Shown one piece after another: positions 8,358-16,048 of a stretch of DNA of 64,000 bases (positions within the stretch are counted from its first letter, which is position 1; every line of letters starts with the position of its first letter). Below the pieces are notes generated by a model, which was not told the DNA's origin, made no database searches, and saw nothing but the letters and a program-made list of their open reading frames with translations. The stretch comes from CADEED01 sp043747875 (GTDB taxonomy: Bacteria > Pseudomonadota > Gammaproteobacteria > Steroidobacterales > Steroidobacteraceae). The stretch covers positions 82,289-146,288 of the forward strand of contig JAYTOI010000155.1 of the NCBI GenBank assembly GCA_043747875.1, in the 5' to 3' direction. Both the position numbers and the translations under genes were made by a program.

Positions 8358-8824
8358 GTGAGCGACGCAAACAGGCGGTTTCGATCCGCATGAGCGGTTC
8401 GGACGTGCGCAAGATCAAGAAGCTTGCCGCGCGGCTCGGGGTGCACGATTCCGACATCGTGCGTTTCGCCGTCAAGAGCATGCTGGCGCGGCTGGAGCCG
8501 CTGCACGACACGGATGCGCGCGGCCGCAGCGTGCTGCCGGTGTTCGTCGAATCCGGCGACGAGCTGGTGCGGTTCTTCGAGCTGGACGCGCTGCGCCTGG
8601 ACATCATCATCAATGAAGGCGTGGAGCAGACGCGCCGCGTCGACCGCGACGATGTGGCGCTCATCGCGATGCACGCGATGCAGCAGCCGTTCGCCGCGAT
8701 GAAGCTGTCGGAGATCGCGCCGAGCGCGAGTGGTGAAGGCGGCACGGTGCACACGCTGCGCCGCTATCTATACGAGAAATATGCCCGCCGCACGAGCGCC
8801 GAGGCTGGAGTGAATCATGAGTAG
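8354..8824 (+). CDS. Ribbon-helix-helix-like DNA-binding regulator
   Basis: A 156-residue protein if it starts at the GTG coupled to the leader ORF; the frame extends upstream to 8159 but that part looks non-coding. Residues about 5-45 read as a ribbon-helix-helix motif: a basic strand (RRKQAVSIRMSGSDVRKI) followed by two helices (KKLAARLGVHDSDIVRF, VKSMLARLE). The C-terminal part is acidic-helical and unrecognised. The stop overlaps the start of the VPLPA-CTERM gene, so the two are one transcription unit. It may regulate the neighbouring surface-protein or exopolysaccharide genes; this is inferred from position only. Confidence 0.6.
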   Translation: MSERRKQAVSIRMSGSDVRKIKKLAARLGVHDSDIVRFAVKSMLARLEPLHDTDARGRSVLPVFVESGDELVRFFELDALRLDIIINEGVEQTRRVDRDDVALIAMHAMQQPFAAMKLSEIAPSASGEGGTVHTLRRYLYEKYARRTSAEAGVNHE

Positions 8825-9347
8825 ATGGACCTGGCATCGACCTGCGGTGTGTCTGCCGCTGGCTTTCATCGTTGCATCGACAATGGCGCCGGTCTCGGCG
8901 GCGGTGTTCGACCCTGGCTTTCCGCGCGAGAGCCTGAACGCGCCGCTCGACGCGGTGCGACTGTCTCCCGGCGCCGCCATCGCGCGCACCGAGTTGATCT
9001 CGGGCACGCAATCGATCGTGCTGCCATTCTTCGTGTCGCCGGACATGCCGGGCGGCACGGTCAGCGTGACGCTCACGGATCTCGGGTGGCCGGGCCTCAT
9101 GAGTTCGCTGAGCTTCGCGGCAAGCACGTCGACGTCGCTGCTCGCGCAGCTCGCGGCCTCGGGCACGACGAGCTTCGAGGTCTCCGGGGCGGGGACATAT
9201 TTCGCGACCGTTTACGGTGTCGCGGATCCGCAGTTCGGCAGCGGCTTGTATTCGCTCAACCTGAGCTATTCGCCCGTGCCGCTGCCCGCGGCGGCGCTGC
9301 TGCTGGCCTCGGGACTGGCGCTGCTGGCGCGGCGCCGCGCCGCATAA
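8817..9347 (+). CDS. VPLPA-CTERM sorting-domain secreted protein
   Basis: A 176-residue secreted protein with a signal peptide at about 1-30 and a classical C-terminal exosortase sorting signal: VPLPA at 154-158, a hydrophobic helix (AALLLASGLALLA) and a terminal RRR cluster. This is the VPLPA-CTERM variant of the PEP-CTERM signal, whose dedicated processing enzyme is exosortase D (XrtD), encoded at 27315-28850 in this window. The mature middle part is a small beta-rich domain (VSVTLTDLGWP, GAGTYFATVYGV) that resembles in style the repeat units of the protein at 32998-34938. It overlaps the regulator gene by eight bases. Confidence 0.9.
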   Translation: MSRWTWHRPAVCLPLAFIVASTMAPVSAAVFDPGFPRESLNAPLDAVRLSPGAAIARTELISGTQSIVLPFFVSPDMPGGTVSVTLTDLGWPGLMSSLSFAASTSTSLLAQLAASGTTSFEVSGAGTYFATVYGVADPQFGSGLYSLNLSYSPVPLPAAALLLASGLALLARRRAA

Positions 9348-9410
9348 ACAAACCGTCATCAACGCTGGCTAGTATGACGTTCGTATTCCCGTCGTCGTGA
9401 GAACGCTCCC

Positions 9411-9965
9411 GTGTCACCGCGCTTTGTCAGGTTCCTCATGTGCGTGGGCGCGTTCTGCGCGCCCGCGCTCGCTCACGCGGTCGACGGCTATCGGGTGCAG
9501 CCCGGCGACATACTGACGATCTCCGTGTGGAAGGAACGCGACCTGCAGGGGGAGATTCTCGTCCGGCCGGACGGCGGACTCTCGTTTCCGCTCGCGGGCG
9601 ATCTCGATGCCGACGGCAAGACCACGCAGGAGCTGGCGGATGCGCTCGCTACGAAGCTCAAGCGCTTCATTCCCGATCCGGTGGTCACCGTCGCGGTCAA
9701 GCAGATCGGCGGCAATCGCGTCTATGTGCTCGGCAAAGTGAATCGTCCCGGTGAGTTTCCGTTCAGCAGGCCCGTCGACGTCATGCAGGCATTGGCGCTG
9801 GCGGGCGGCGCGACGGCGTTCGCCGAGGTGAACGACATCCGCATCCTGCGCCGCGAGGGCGGCGTGTTGCGCTCGCTGCCGTTTCGCTACGCCGAAGTGG
9901 AGCGCGGCAAGGAGCTGGCGCAGAACGTGCTGTTGAAGAGCGGCGACACCGTCGTGGTGCCCTGA
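9411..9965 (+). CDS. Polysaccharide export protein (Wza/Poly_export-SLBB type, short)
   Basis: A 184-residue periplasmic/outer-membrane export protein with a signal peptide ending near AHAVDG. The Poly_export domain (about 24-100) carries the family hallmarks YRVQPGDILTISVW and ILVRPDGGLSFPLAG. One SLBB domain follows (RVYVLGKVNRPGEFPF, ALALAGGATAF). No lipobox cysteine is present, and the length is that of the short periplasmic form rather than full Wza (about 350-380), so the outer-membrane pore may be supplied by the next gene. The start is a GTG. The stop overlaps the downstream ATG by one base. Confidence 0.9.
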   Translation: MSPRFVRFLMCVGAFCAPALAHAVDGYRVQPGDILTISVWKERDLQGEILVRPDGGLSFPLAGDLDADGKTTQELADALATKLKRFIPDPVVTVAVKQIGGNRVYVLGKVNRPGEFPFSRPVDVMQALALAGGATAFAEVNDIRILRREGGVLRSLPFRYAEVERGKELAQNVLLKSGDTVVVP

Positions 9966-11092
9966 TGCGGGTGCGAGGTGCCTGGGCCGCGTTGTTGTGC
10001 GCGTCGCCGTTCCTGGCAGCAGCCGCATTCGGAGCGCAATGGATCGCCGTGCCGCAGATCAGCGTCGGCGCCGACACGGACACCAACCGGCGCCTGCGCA
10101 CCGAGCCGGCCACATCCGAAAGCGGAGTGCTGGCCGCGAGCGCATACCTCGCGCGTGCCACGGCCACCGACACGCTGGCGCTGGTGCCGCGCGTCACCGT
10201 GAGCCGCTACTCGGGCGAAGACGCGCTCGACTCCGACGACTGGGCCGCGAACGCACTGTGGCGCCATGAAGGCGAGCGCCTGCATTTCGATCTCGACGCG
10301 GGCCTAGCCGATGACAGCACGTTGACCACGGAAGTGGGCGAAACCGGCTTCATCGAAGGCAACACGCGCCGCCGAGCCGGCTCGGTCGCCGCGACACTGA
10401 CGCAGTATCTCGAAACGCGCCACATGCTGCAGTACGCGATCTCCGCGACCGACATTGAGTATCAACGCGCGCGCGACACCGGCCTCGTGGGCTACCGCTA
10501 TCCAGCCGCATCGCTGCTCTATGTGTTCAGCAACACGGCGCGCTTCTCGACCACGTTTGGCGCGTCGGCGACACGCCTCGATGCTCCCGACGCGCACGTA
10601 CGCAGCGATACGCGCGGCGCGCAGCTCGGTGTGCGCTTTCTTGCCGCCGAGCGTTGCGCGCTCGAAGCGCGCGTCGGCAGCACTGCGACCAGCGCGCGGG
10701 GCCGCGTCGACCACAATCGCACCGTGTACGCCGGGCTGACATGGAACGACGAGCTCTCGCGCATCGAGCTCAGCGCCTCGCGTGAAGTCGAGGCCAGCGG
10801 CCGCGGCGTGCTGGTGAATGCCGACGACGTGCGATTGCGCTTCTCGCGCGAGCTCACCGAGCGCCTGTCGCTGGATACGTCGCTGCGTGCGAGCCGCCGG
10901 CAAGATATCGATCTCCGCGGCGGCCTCGAATATCGCTACGGCACCGCGGCCGCGACGCTGTCATGGAAGCTCGAAGAGGCCTGGACGCTGGCGCTCGCGG
11001 GCGTGTTCAGCCGCCAGGAATATGCGTCGCGCGATCCGGCCGAGGGCTCGCGCATCGGTCTCGCGTTGTCGTGGCGGCCGGCGCAGCCATGA
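9965..11092 (+). CDS. Outer-membrane beta-barrel protein of the exopolysaccharide locus
   Basis: A 375-residue protein with a signal peptide (cleavage around AAAFGAQ) followed by a regular series of amphipathic strands separated by short charged turns (LEYRYGTAAATLSWKLEEAW, LALAGVFSRQEYASRD). It sits between the export protein and the chain-length determinant with overlaps on both sides, the usual place of the uncharacterised barrel found in exosortase-linked exopolysaccharide operons. It may be the outer-membrane conduit that complements the short export protein; this is inference. Confidence 0.72.
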   Translation: MRVRGAWAALLCASPFLAAAAFGAQWIAVPQISVGADTDTNRRLRTEPATSESGVLAASAYLARATATDTLALVPRVTVSRYSGEDALDSDDWAANALWRHEGERLHFDLDAGLADDSTLTTEVGETGFIEGNTRRRAGSVAATLTQYLETRHMLQYAISATDIEYQRARDTGLVGYRYPAASLLYVFSNTARFSTTFGASATRLDAPDAHVRSDTRGAQLGVRFLAAERCALEARVGSTATSARGRVDHNRTVYAGLTWNDELSRIELSASREVEASGRGVLVNADDVRLRFSRELTERLSLDTSLRASRRQDIDLRGGLEYRYGTAAATLSWKLEEAWTLALAGVFSRQEYASRDPAEGSRIGLALSWRPAQP

Positions 11093-12858
11093 GCGCCCAT
11101 GACGGCAATGCCGCGTCCGAAGCAGAGGGAGCCTCGCTCGCGGATCTGATCGATGTGGTTCGCCGGCGCGGCAAACTCATCGCCATCGCGTTCGTAGTCG
11201 CGTTCATCACCACGTGTCTGCTGACGCTCGCGTGGCCGCCGACGTTCCGTTCGACGGGCACCATACTCATCGAACAGCAGGAGATTCCGTCGGACCTGGT
11301 GCGCTCCACGGTGACGTCCTACGCCGACGAGCGGGTGCAGATCATCAGCCAACGCGTCATGACCACTCAGAATCTGATCGGCATCGTCAAGCGCTACGGC
11401 TTGTACGAGCGACTGCAGAAGCGCGAATCACGCGAGAAGGTGATCGAGACCATGCGCGACGACATCCGCTTCCGCACGATCAGCGCGGATGTGGTCGATC
11501 CGCGCACCGGCGTGCCGCGCCAGGCGACGATTGCGTTCGCGGTGTCGTACGACAACGCGTCGCCGGATCTGGCCGTCAAGGTGGCAAACGAGATCACGAG
11601 CCTCTATCTCAACGAGAATCTCTCCAGCCGCAACCGGCTGGCCGGGGACGCCGCGACCTTCCTCACCGACGAGGGCGATCGGCTGAGCAAGCGCATCGCG
11701 GAGCTCGAGGGGCGCCTGGCGCAGTTCAAGGAGAAGAATGTCAATCAGCTGCCCGAGCTGGCGCAGTTCAACATGCAGCTGCTCGACCGCACCGAGCAGC
11801 AATTGCGCGACGCCACCACCGAGCAGCGTTCGTTGACGCAGCAAAGGGTGTATCTCGAGGCGCAGCTCGCGCAGCTCAAGCCGAACTCAGTGATGTTCGC
11901 GGACTCGGGCGAGCGCATCCTCACGGCCGAGGACCGCCTGCGCGCCCTGCGATCGCAACTCGCGAGCGCGCGTGCGCTGTATGCGCCCGAACATCCCGAC
12001 ATCGCCCGCCTCGAGCGCGAGATCGCTGGATTGGAGGCGGGCACTTCCGCCGTTGCCGATCGCAACGATGTGCTGCGCCAGCTCGAGCAGGCGCGCGCCG
12101 ATCTCGGCGCCACGCGCGAGCGTTACGCGCCCGAGCATCCGGATGTGAAAAACTCCGAACGCACCGTGGCCGCACTCGAAGCGGAGCTGGTCAAGCCGCC
12201 CGTCGCGGCGCCGCCGCGCGCCGGGGACACTCCTGACAATCCGGCCTACATCCAGATCAAGGCGCAGCTCTCCTCCGTGCTCAACGATCAGCGCGCGCTG
12301 ACCACGAAGATATCTTCCCTGCACGAGCAGGCCGACGGGTACACCCGGAAAGTTGCGCTGACGCCCGGCGTCGAGCGCGAGTACCGCGAGCTCGCGCGCG
12401 ACTACGAGAACGCGCAATTGCGCTACGGCCAGGTGCGCGCCAAGCAGATGGAGGCGCAGCTCGCTCAGAACCTCGAGATCAACCGCAAGGGTGAGCGCTT
12501 CACACTCATCGAGCCGCCGCTGCCGCCCGAAGAACCCGTGAGCCCGAACCGCCTCGCCGTGTTCATCATCGGGCTCATTCTCTCCGCGGCGCTGGCGGCC
12601 GCACTGGCGGCGCTGCGCGAGGCCACCGACACCGCGGTGCGCGGCCGGCGCGATCTGGAATTGCTGGCAGGCGGCGCGTCGCTGGCGTTGATCCCGGAGA
12701 TCGAGACCGCGGCCGACGTGGCGCGCGGCCGGCGCCGTCTGCGCTTCGCCTTCGGAGGCGCGACGGCAAGTTTCGTGCTGGCGCTGGTCGCGTTGCATCT
12801 GTTCTTTCGCCCGCTCGACACGCTGTGGTTCATCGTCATGCGGCGTCTGGGAATCTGA
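11089..12858 (+). CDS. Polysaccharide chain-length determinant (Wzz/GumC family)
   Basis: A 589-residue inner-membrane protein. The ATG at 11089 overlaps the previous stop and is followed by a cytoplasmic N-terminus and the first transmembrane helix (KLIAIAFVVAFITTCLLTLA, about 29-48). The Wzz domain follows, then a long periplasmic coiled coil (about 190-480), then the Pro-rich Wzz C-terminal motif (PPLPPEEPVSPNRLAVF) with a second helix and a final hydrophobic helix near the end. The family sets the length of exported polysaccharide together with a BY-kinase, which is the next gene. A stretch containing RxxYAPEHPD is present twice, suggesting an internal duplication within the coiled coil. 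Confidence 0.92.
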   Translation: MSAHDGNAASEAEGASLADLIDVVRRRGKLIAIAFVVAFITTCLLTLAWPPTFRSTGTILIEQQEIPSDLVRSTVTSYADERVQIISQRVMTTQNLIGIVKRYGLYERLQKRESREKVIETMRDDIRFRTISADVVDPRTGVPRQATIAFAVSYDNASPDLAVKVANEITSLYLNENLSSRNRLAGDAATFLTDEGDRLSKRIAELEGRLAQFKEKNVNQLPELAQFNMQLLDRTEQQLRDATTEQRSLTQQRVYLEAQLAQLKPNSVMFADSGERILTAEDRLRALRSQLASARALYAPEHPDIARLEREIAGLEAGTSAVADRNDVLRQLEQARADLGATRERYAPEHPDVKNSERTVAALEAELVKPPVAAPPRAGDTPDNPAYIQIKAQLSSVLNDQRALTTKISSLHEQADGYTRKVALTPGVEREYRELARDYENAQLRYGQVRAKQMEAQLAQNLEINRKGERFTLIEPPLPPEEPVSPNRLAVFIIGLILSAALAAALAALREATDTAVRGRRDLELLAGGASLALIPEIETAADVARGRRRLRFAFGGATASFVLALVALHLFFRPLDTLWFIVMRRLGI

Positions 12859-12870
12859 CAGGAGCTCTTG

Positions 12871-13620
12871 GTGGAACAATCCGTCGTCGATTACGCACGC
12901 GTGGTGCCGCAGCGTCGCGCCGCCGCCGGCGCTCCCGCGCGTCGCTTCGCGCTCGACCGTGCGGCGCTCGATGCGCGGCGCGTGATCTTTCCGGAAGACC
13001 GCAGCCTGGTGAGCGATGCCTATCGCATGCTGCGCACCCAGCTGCTGCAGCGCGCACGCCAGCGCGGCGCGCGCGTCATCGGCATCGCGAGCCCGGCAGA
13101 CGGCGACGGCAAGACCCTGACGGCGGTGAACCTCGCGCTGGCGCTGGCTGCCGAGCCCAACCAGACCATCCTGCTCGCCGACCTCGACCTGCGTCGTCCG
13201 AGTGTCGCCCAGTTGTTAGGCGTCCCGGAACAGCGCGGCGTCGAGAGCGTGCTGCGCGGCGAGATCGGCATCGACGAGGCGTTGTGGCGCCCCGAAGGGC
13301 GGGAGCGGCTCGCGATCCTGCCGGCCGCGCCGCTCGAAGGGCCGACCTCGGAATTGCTCGCCGGTGAGCGCGCGCGTGCCTTCATCCAGGAATTGCGCAG
13401 CCGCTATGTGGACCGGCTGGTGCTGCTGGACCTTCCGCCAGTACTGCTCACCGACGACGTGCTGACGCTCGCGCCGCTGCTCGACGGCGTGCTGCTGGTG
13501 GTGGCCGAGCGGCGCACGCGCCGTGAAGACCTGTTGCGCACGCAGCAGCTGCTGAGCGGCGTGCCGCAGCTCGGGATGGTGCTCAATCGCTCGCACCAGT
13601 CGGAGCGTCGCGCGTATTGA
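12871..13620 (+). CDS. CpsD/CapB-family tyrosine-kinase-like ATPase
   Basis: A 249-residue cytoplasmic P-loop protein. GTG at 12871 is preferred because the AGGAG at 12860-12864 is correctly spaced; a TTG one codon earlier is possible. It has the deviant Walker A IASPADGDGKTLTA, Walker A' ILLADLDLRRPS and Walker B VLLDLPPVL of bacterial BY-kinases. The tail has only one tyrosine (RRAY at the end) instead of a Tyr cluster, so autophosphorylation there would be minimal. Upstream lies its membrane partner, the Wzz/GumC protein, which would activate it. Confidence 0.88.
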   Translation: MEQSVVDYARVVPQRRAAAGAPARRFALDRAALDARRVIFPEDRSLVSDAYRMLRTQLLQRARQRGARVIGIASPADGDGKTLTAVNLALALAAEPNQTILLADLDLRRPSVAQLLGVPEQRGVESVLRGEIGIDEALWRPEGRERLAILPAAPLEGPTSELLAGERARAFIQELRSRYVDRLVLLDLPPVLLTDDVLTLAPLLDGVLLVVAERRTRREDLLRTQQLLSGVPQLGMVLNRSHQSERRAY

Positions 13621-14606
13621 TGCGCTTCATGCTGTGCGCGCTGGCACTCGCGGCCAGCTACCGGGTGGCGGCGCTCGATGCGGCCAGCCTCGGCGTGGTC
13701 ATCAACACCGCCGACGCGGATTCGGTGGCGGTGGGCGAGTACTACGTCGCGCGCCGTGGCATTCCGGCCCCCAACGTGGTGCGCGTGTCGTTTCCGGTCG
13801 ACGCCGCGATGTCGCCCGAGGATTTCGCGCGCGCCTCGGCTGAGGTGACGCGGCGCATGCCCGGCGGCGTGCAGGGGCTGGCGCTGGCGTGGACGCGGCC
13901 CTATCGCGTCGGCTGCATGAGCACCACGGCGGCATTCGCGCATGGCTACGAGCCGCGCAACTGTGCCACGGGCTGCAGACCCACTCCGCTCAGCGCGTAC
14001 TTCGACCGGGACGTGAAGCTGCCCTTCAGCGAGCTCAATATGCGGCCCGCGATGCAGCTGGCGGGTAGTTCGGTGCGCGCCGCCAAGGCCACCATCGATG
14101 CCGGGGTCGCGGCCGGGCGCGCGCCGCTGCGCGGCACTGCGTACCTCATGCGCACCGACGAGGCGGCGCGCAACGTGCGTGCGGTGGGTTACCCCGCGAC
14201 GCTGCGGCTGCAGCGCGCGGGCCTCGAGATCGTGATTCGTGACATGAACGCGCTCTTCGACGCGCACGACGTACTGTTCTACTTCACCGGGCGGGCGCGC
14301 GTGGAAGGCCTGGAGACGTTGCGGTTCCGGCCCGGCGCCATCGCCGACCATCTCACTTCCAATGGCGGCATGCTCACCGACAGCCCGCAGATGAGCAGCC
14401 TCGCGTGGCTCGACGCCGGCGCGACCGCGAGCTACGGCACGGTGGTGGAGCCCTGTTCGTTTGCGCAGAAATTCCCGCAACCCGCCATCGTCATGCGCCG
14501 CTATCTGGACGGCGAGACGCTGCTCGAGGCGTATTGGAAGAGTGTGGCGATGCCCAGCCAGGGCATCTTCATCGGAGAGCCGCTGGCGCGAATCGCGCCG
14601 CGGTGA
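13620..14606 (+). CDS. TIGR03790-family protein
   Basis: A 328-residue protein with a short signal sequence (MLCALALAASYRVAAL). It carries the features of TIGR03790 proteins: SLGVVINTADADSVAVGEYY, an RGIPAPNVVRVSFP segment, and a later WTRPYRVGC region with several cysteines. As I recall it, that family is uncharacterised and found mainly in genomes that also encode exosortases, which fits this locus. The start overlaps the kinase stop by one base (TGATG). Its 3' end overlaps the convergent glycosyltransferase gene by 38 bases. Molecular role unknown. Confidence 0.78.
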   Translation: MRFMLCALALAASYRVAALDAASLGVVINTADADSVAVGEYYVARRGIPAPNVVRVSFPVDAAMSPEDFARASAEVTRRMPGGVQGLALAWTRPYRVGCMSTTAAFAHGYEPRNCATGCRPTPLSAYFDRDVKLPFSELNMRPAMQLAGSSVRAAKATIDAGVAAGRAPLRGTAYLMRTDEAARNVRAVGYPATLRLQRAGLEIVIRDMNALFDAHDVLFYFTGRARVEGLETLRFRPGAIADHLTSNGGMLTDSPQMSSLAWLDAGATASYGTVVEPCSFAQKFPQPAIVMRRYLDGETLLEAYWKSVAMPSQGIFIGEPLARIAPR

Positions 14607-15750
14607 GCACGCGCCGGCAACTGTCGTACGCGCGCCGCGCCTGCGCGCGCGGCCCGTAGAACTCCGCCACTTCCGCGCAGGTGCTTTCGGCCAGGTGCGG
14701 CGCACCGCGCGCGGCCACGTCGGCGAGGCGGGATGCGAAGCGCACGGTGTCGAGCGGATCCGCCACCACGCCCGTGCCCGGCCACACGCACAGATCCGCG
14801 GCGGCGCCGTTGTAGCAAGAGAAAATCTGCGGCAGCCCGCACACCAGCGGCTCGAGCGTCGCGAGCGGCCAGCAATCTTCGAGCGTGGGCAGCACGAAGC
14901 AGTCGCCGCAGGTGTACAGGCGCGGCAGCGCCTCGAGTTGCACGAATCCGGTCACCGCCACGGGCACGCGCGGATACTCGCGCGCGAACCGTTCGATCTC
15001 GCCGCGCAGCTCGCCATCGCCGATGAACAGCAGGCTGCAGTCGGGGGCGGGTTGCGCGGCCGCCACCACGCGCATGGCGTCCAGGAATTCGCGGATGCCC
15101 TTGCGCGGGGAGAAGCTGCCGCTGAACACGAACACCGTGCCGCGCAGTCCGAGCCGGGCGCGCTCGACGTCACGCGTGGCGCGGACGTGACCGGCCTCGC
15201 GCAGGAACCAGTTGGTATCCACGCCCGTCATGCCGGGATGCGTGCACTCGGCCGGCACGCCGATGGATTGTAGATAGGCGGCGGCCTCGCGGCCGTTGAC
15301 CCAGAACGCAGCGGCGCGCGCGGCCAGGAAGCGGCGCAGCGGCTTCTTGAGGGCGCAGATGCGGCTCTCGGTATGCGGCGTGCCTTCCCAGAAGCCGATC
15401 AGCGGGACCTGGCGCGCGAACGCGTACAGCGCCGCCTGGGCGGTGCGCGGTCCCAGCTCGAGCGAGACCACGACGTCGGGCCGGATGGCGTTGAGCGCGG
15501 GCAGCGTCCGCTCGGAGAAGTTGAAGTAGCGGCGCTCGCCCGCGTACCCCGCGCCGCGGCGCGTGACCGCGCGGCTGCGGTTACCGGACACCGTGCAGTT
15601 GAAGCGGAGGTCGCTGGCGGCCACCTGCCATTGGCGATCGGGAGTCGACCACGAGTCGAGCACGACGTGCAGGTCGCACAGGCCTGCGAGCTCGTTGTAG
15701 AAGCCGATCCGGTAGGGCGGCAGGATGTTTGTGAGGACGCAAACGCGCAT
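14569..15750 (-). CDS. Family 4 glycosyltransferase
   Basis: A 393-residue GT-B glycosyltransferase. The start at 15750 (MRVCVLTNILPPYRIGFYNE) is the first that gives the conserved N-terminal Rossmann strand; the frame is open further upstream without similarity. The C-terminal donor-binding half has FSGSFSPRKGIREFLDAM, LLFIGDGELRGEIERFA and the acidic FVLPTLEDCWPLATLEPL motif typical of family 4. It would transfer a sugar to the lipid-linked repeat unit at the cytoplasmic face. It is transcribed against the export operon and overlaps the end of the TIGR03790 gene. Confidence 0.88.
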   Translation of the reverse strand: MRVCVLTNILPPYRIGFYNELAGLCDLHVVLDSWSTPDRQWQVAASDLRFNCTVSGNRSRAVTRRGAGYAGERRYFNFSERTLPALNAIRPDVVVSLELGPRTAQAALYAFARQVPLIGFWEGTPHTESRICALKKPLRRFLAARAAAFWVNGREAAAYLQSIGVPAECTHPGMTGVDTNWFLREAGHVRATRDVERARLGLRGTVFVFSGSFSPRKGIREFLDAMRVVAAAQPAPDCSLLFIGDGELRGEIERFAREYPRVPVAVTGFVQLEALPRLYTCGDCFVLPTLEDCWPLATLEPLVCGLPQIFSCYNGAAADLCVWPGTGVVADPLDTVRFASRLADVAARGAPHLAESTCAEVAEFYGPRAQARRAYDSCRRVLTAARFAPAALR

Positions 15751-15901
15751 TCTTGTTGTGCTTGCGAGGCTACGGACTTTGAATGACGCGCGCATGACGC
15801 CCGACGATTCGCGCTTCATCCGACGGCCGCCCGCTGTGCGCCCGTGCGTGCATGGCTGTAACAAGCCGCTGCTACGGTGCGCAGCTCGAAAACGAACGAC
15901 C

Positions 15902-16048
15902 ATGCGCATCCTCCTGGCCCACAACTTTCATCGATCGGGCACGCCAAGCGGTGAAGACTTTGCCGCCATGGCCAGATGCGACGCGGGCATCGAATACGGG
16001 TCGGTCGACCTGCTGTCGGGCGAGCCCGTAGAAAGGTCCGCAGCATGA
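15902..16048 (+). pseudogene. Relic of a family 4 glycosyltransferase (N-terminal fragment)
   Basis: A 48-codon ORF whose first 19 codons (MRILLAHNFHRSGTPSGED) match the start of the intact glycosyltransferase at 25236-26471 (MRVLLAHNFYRSSAPSGED). The rest of the catalytic domain is missing and the frame continues with about 29 unrelated codons to a TGA that overlaps the flippase ATG. This looks like a gene reduced by internal deletion, leaving its start region as a leader for the flippase gene. Confidence 0.7.

Noticed and set aside
15751..15924. Upstream start for the glycosyltransferase at 15924
   Set aside because: The extra 58 residues lie before the conserved N-terminal strand, are basic low-complexity and overlap the relic gene region on the other strand.
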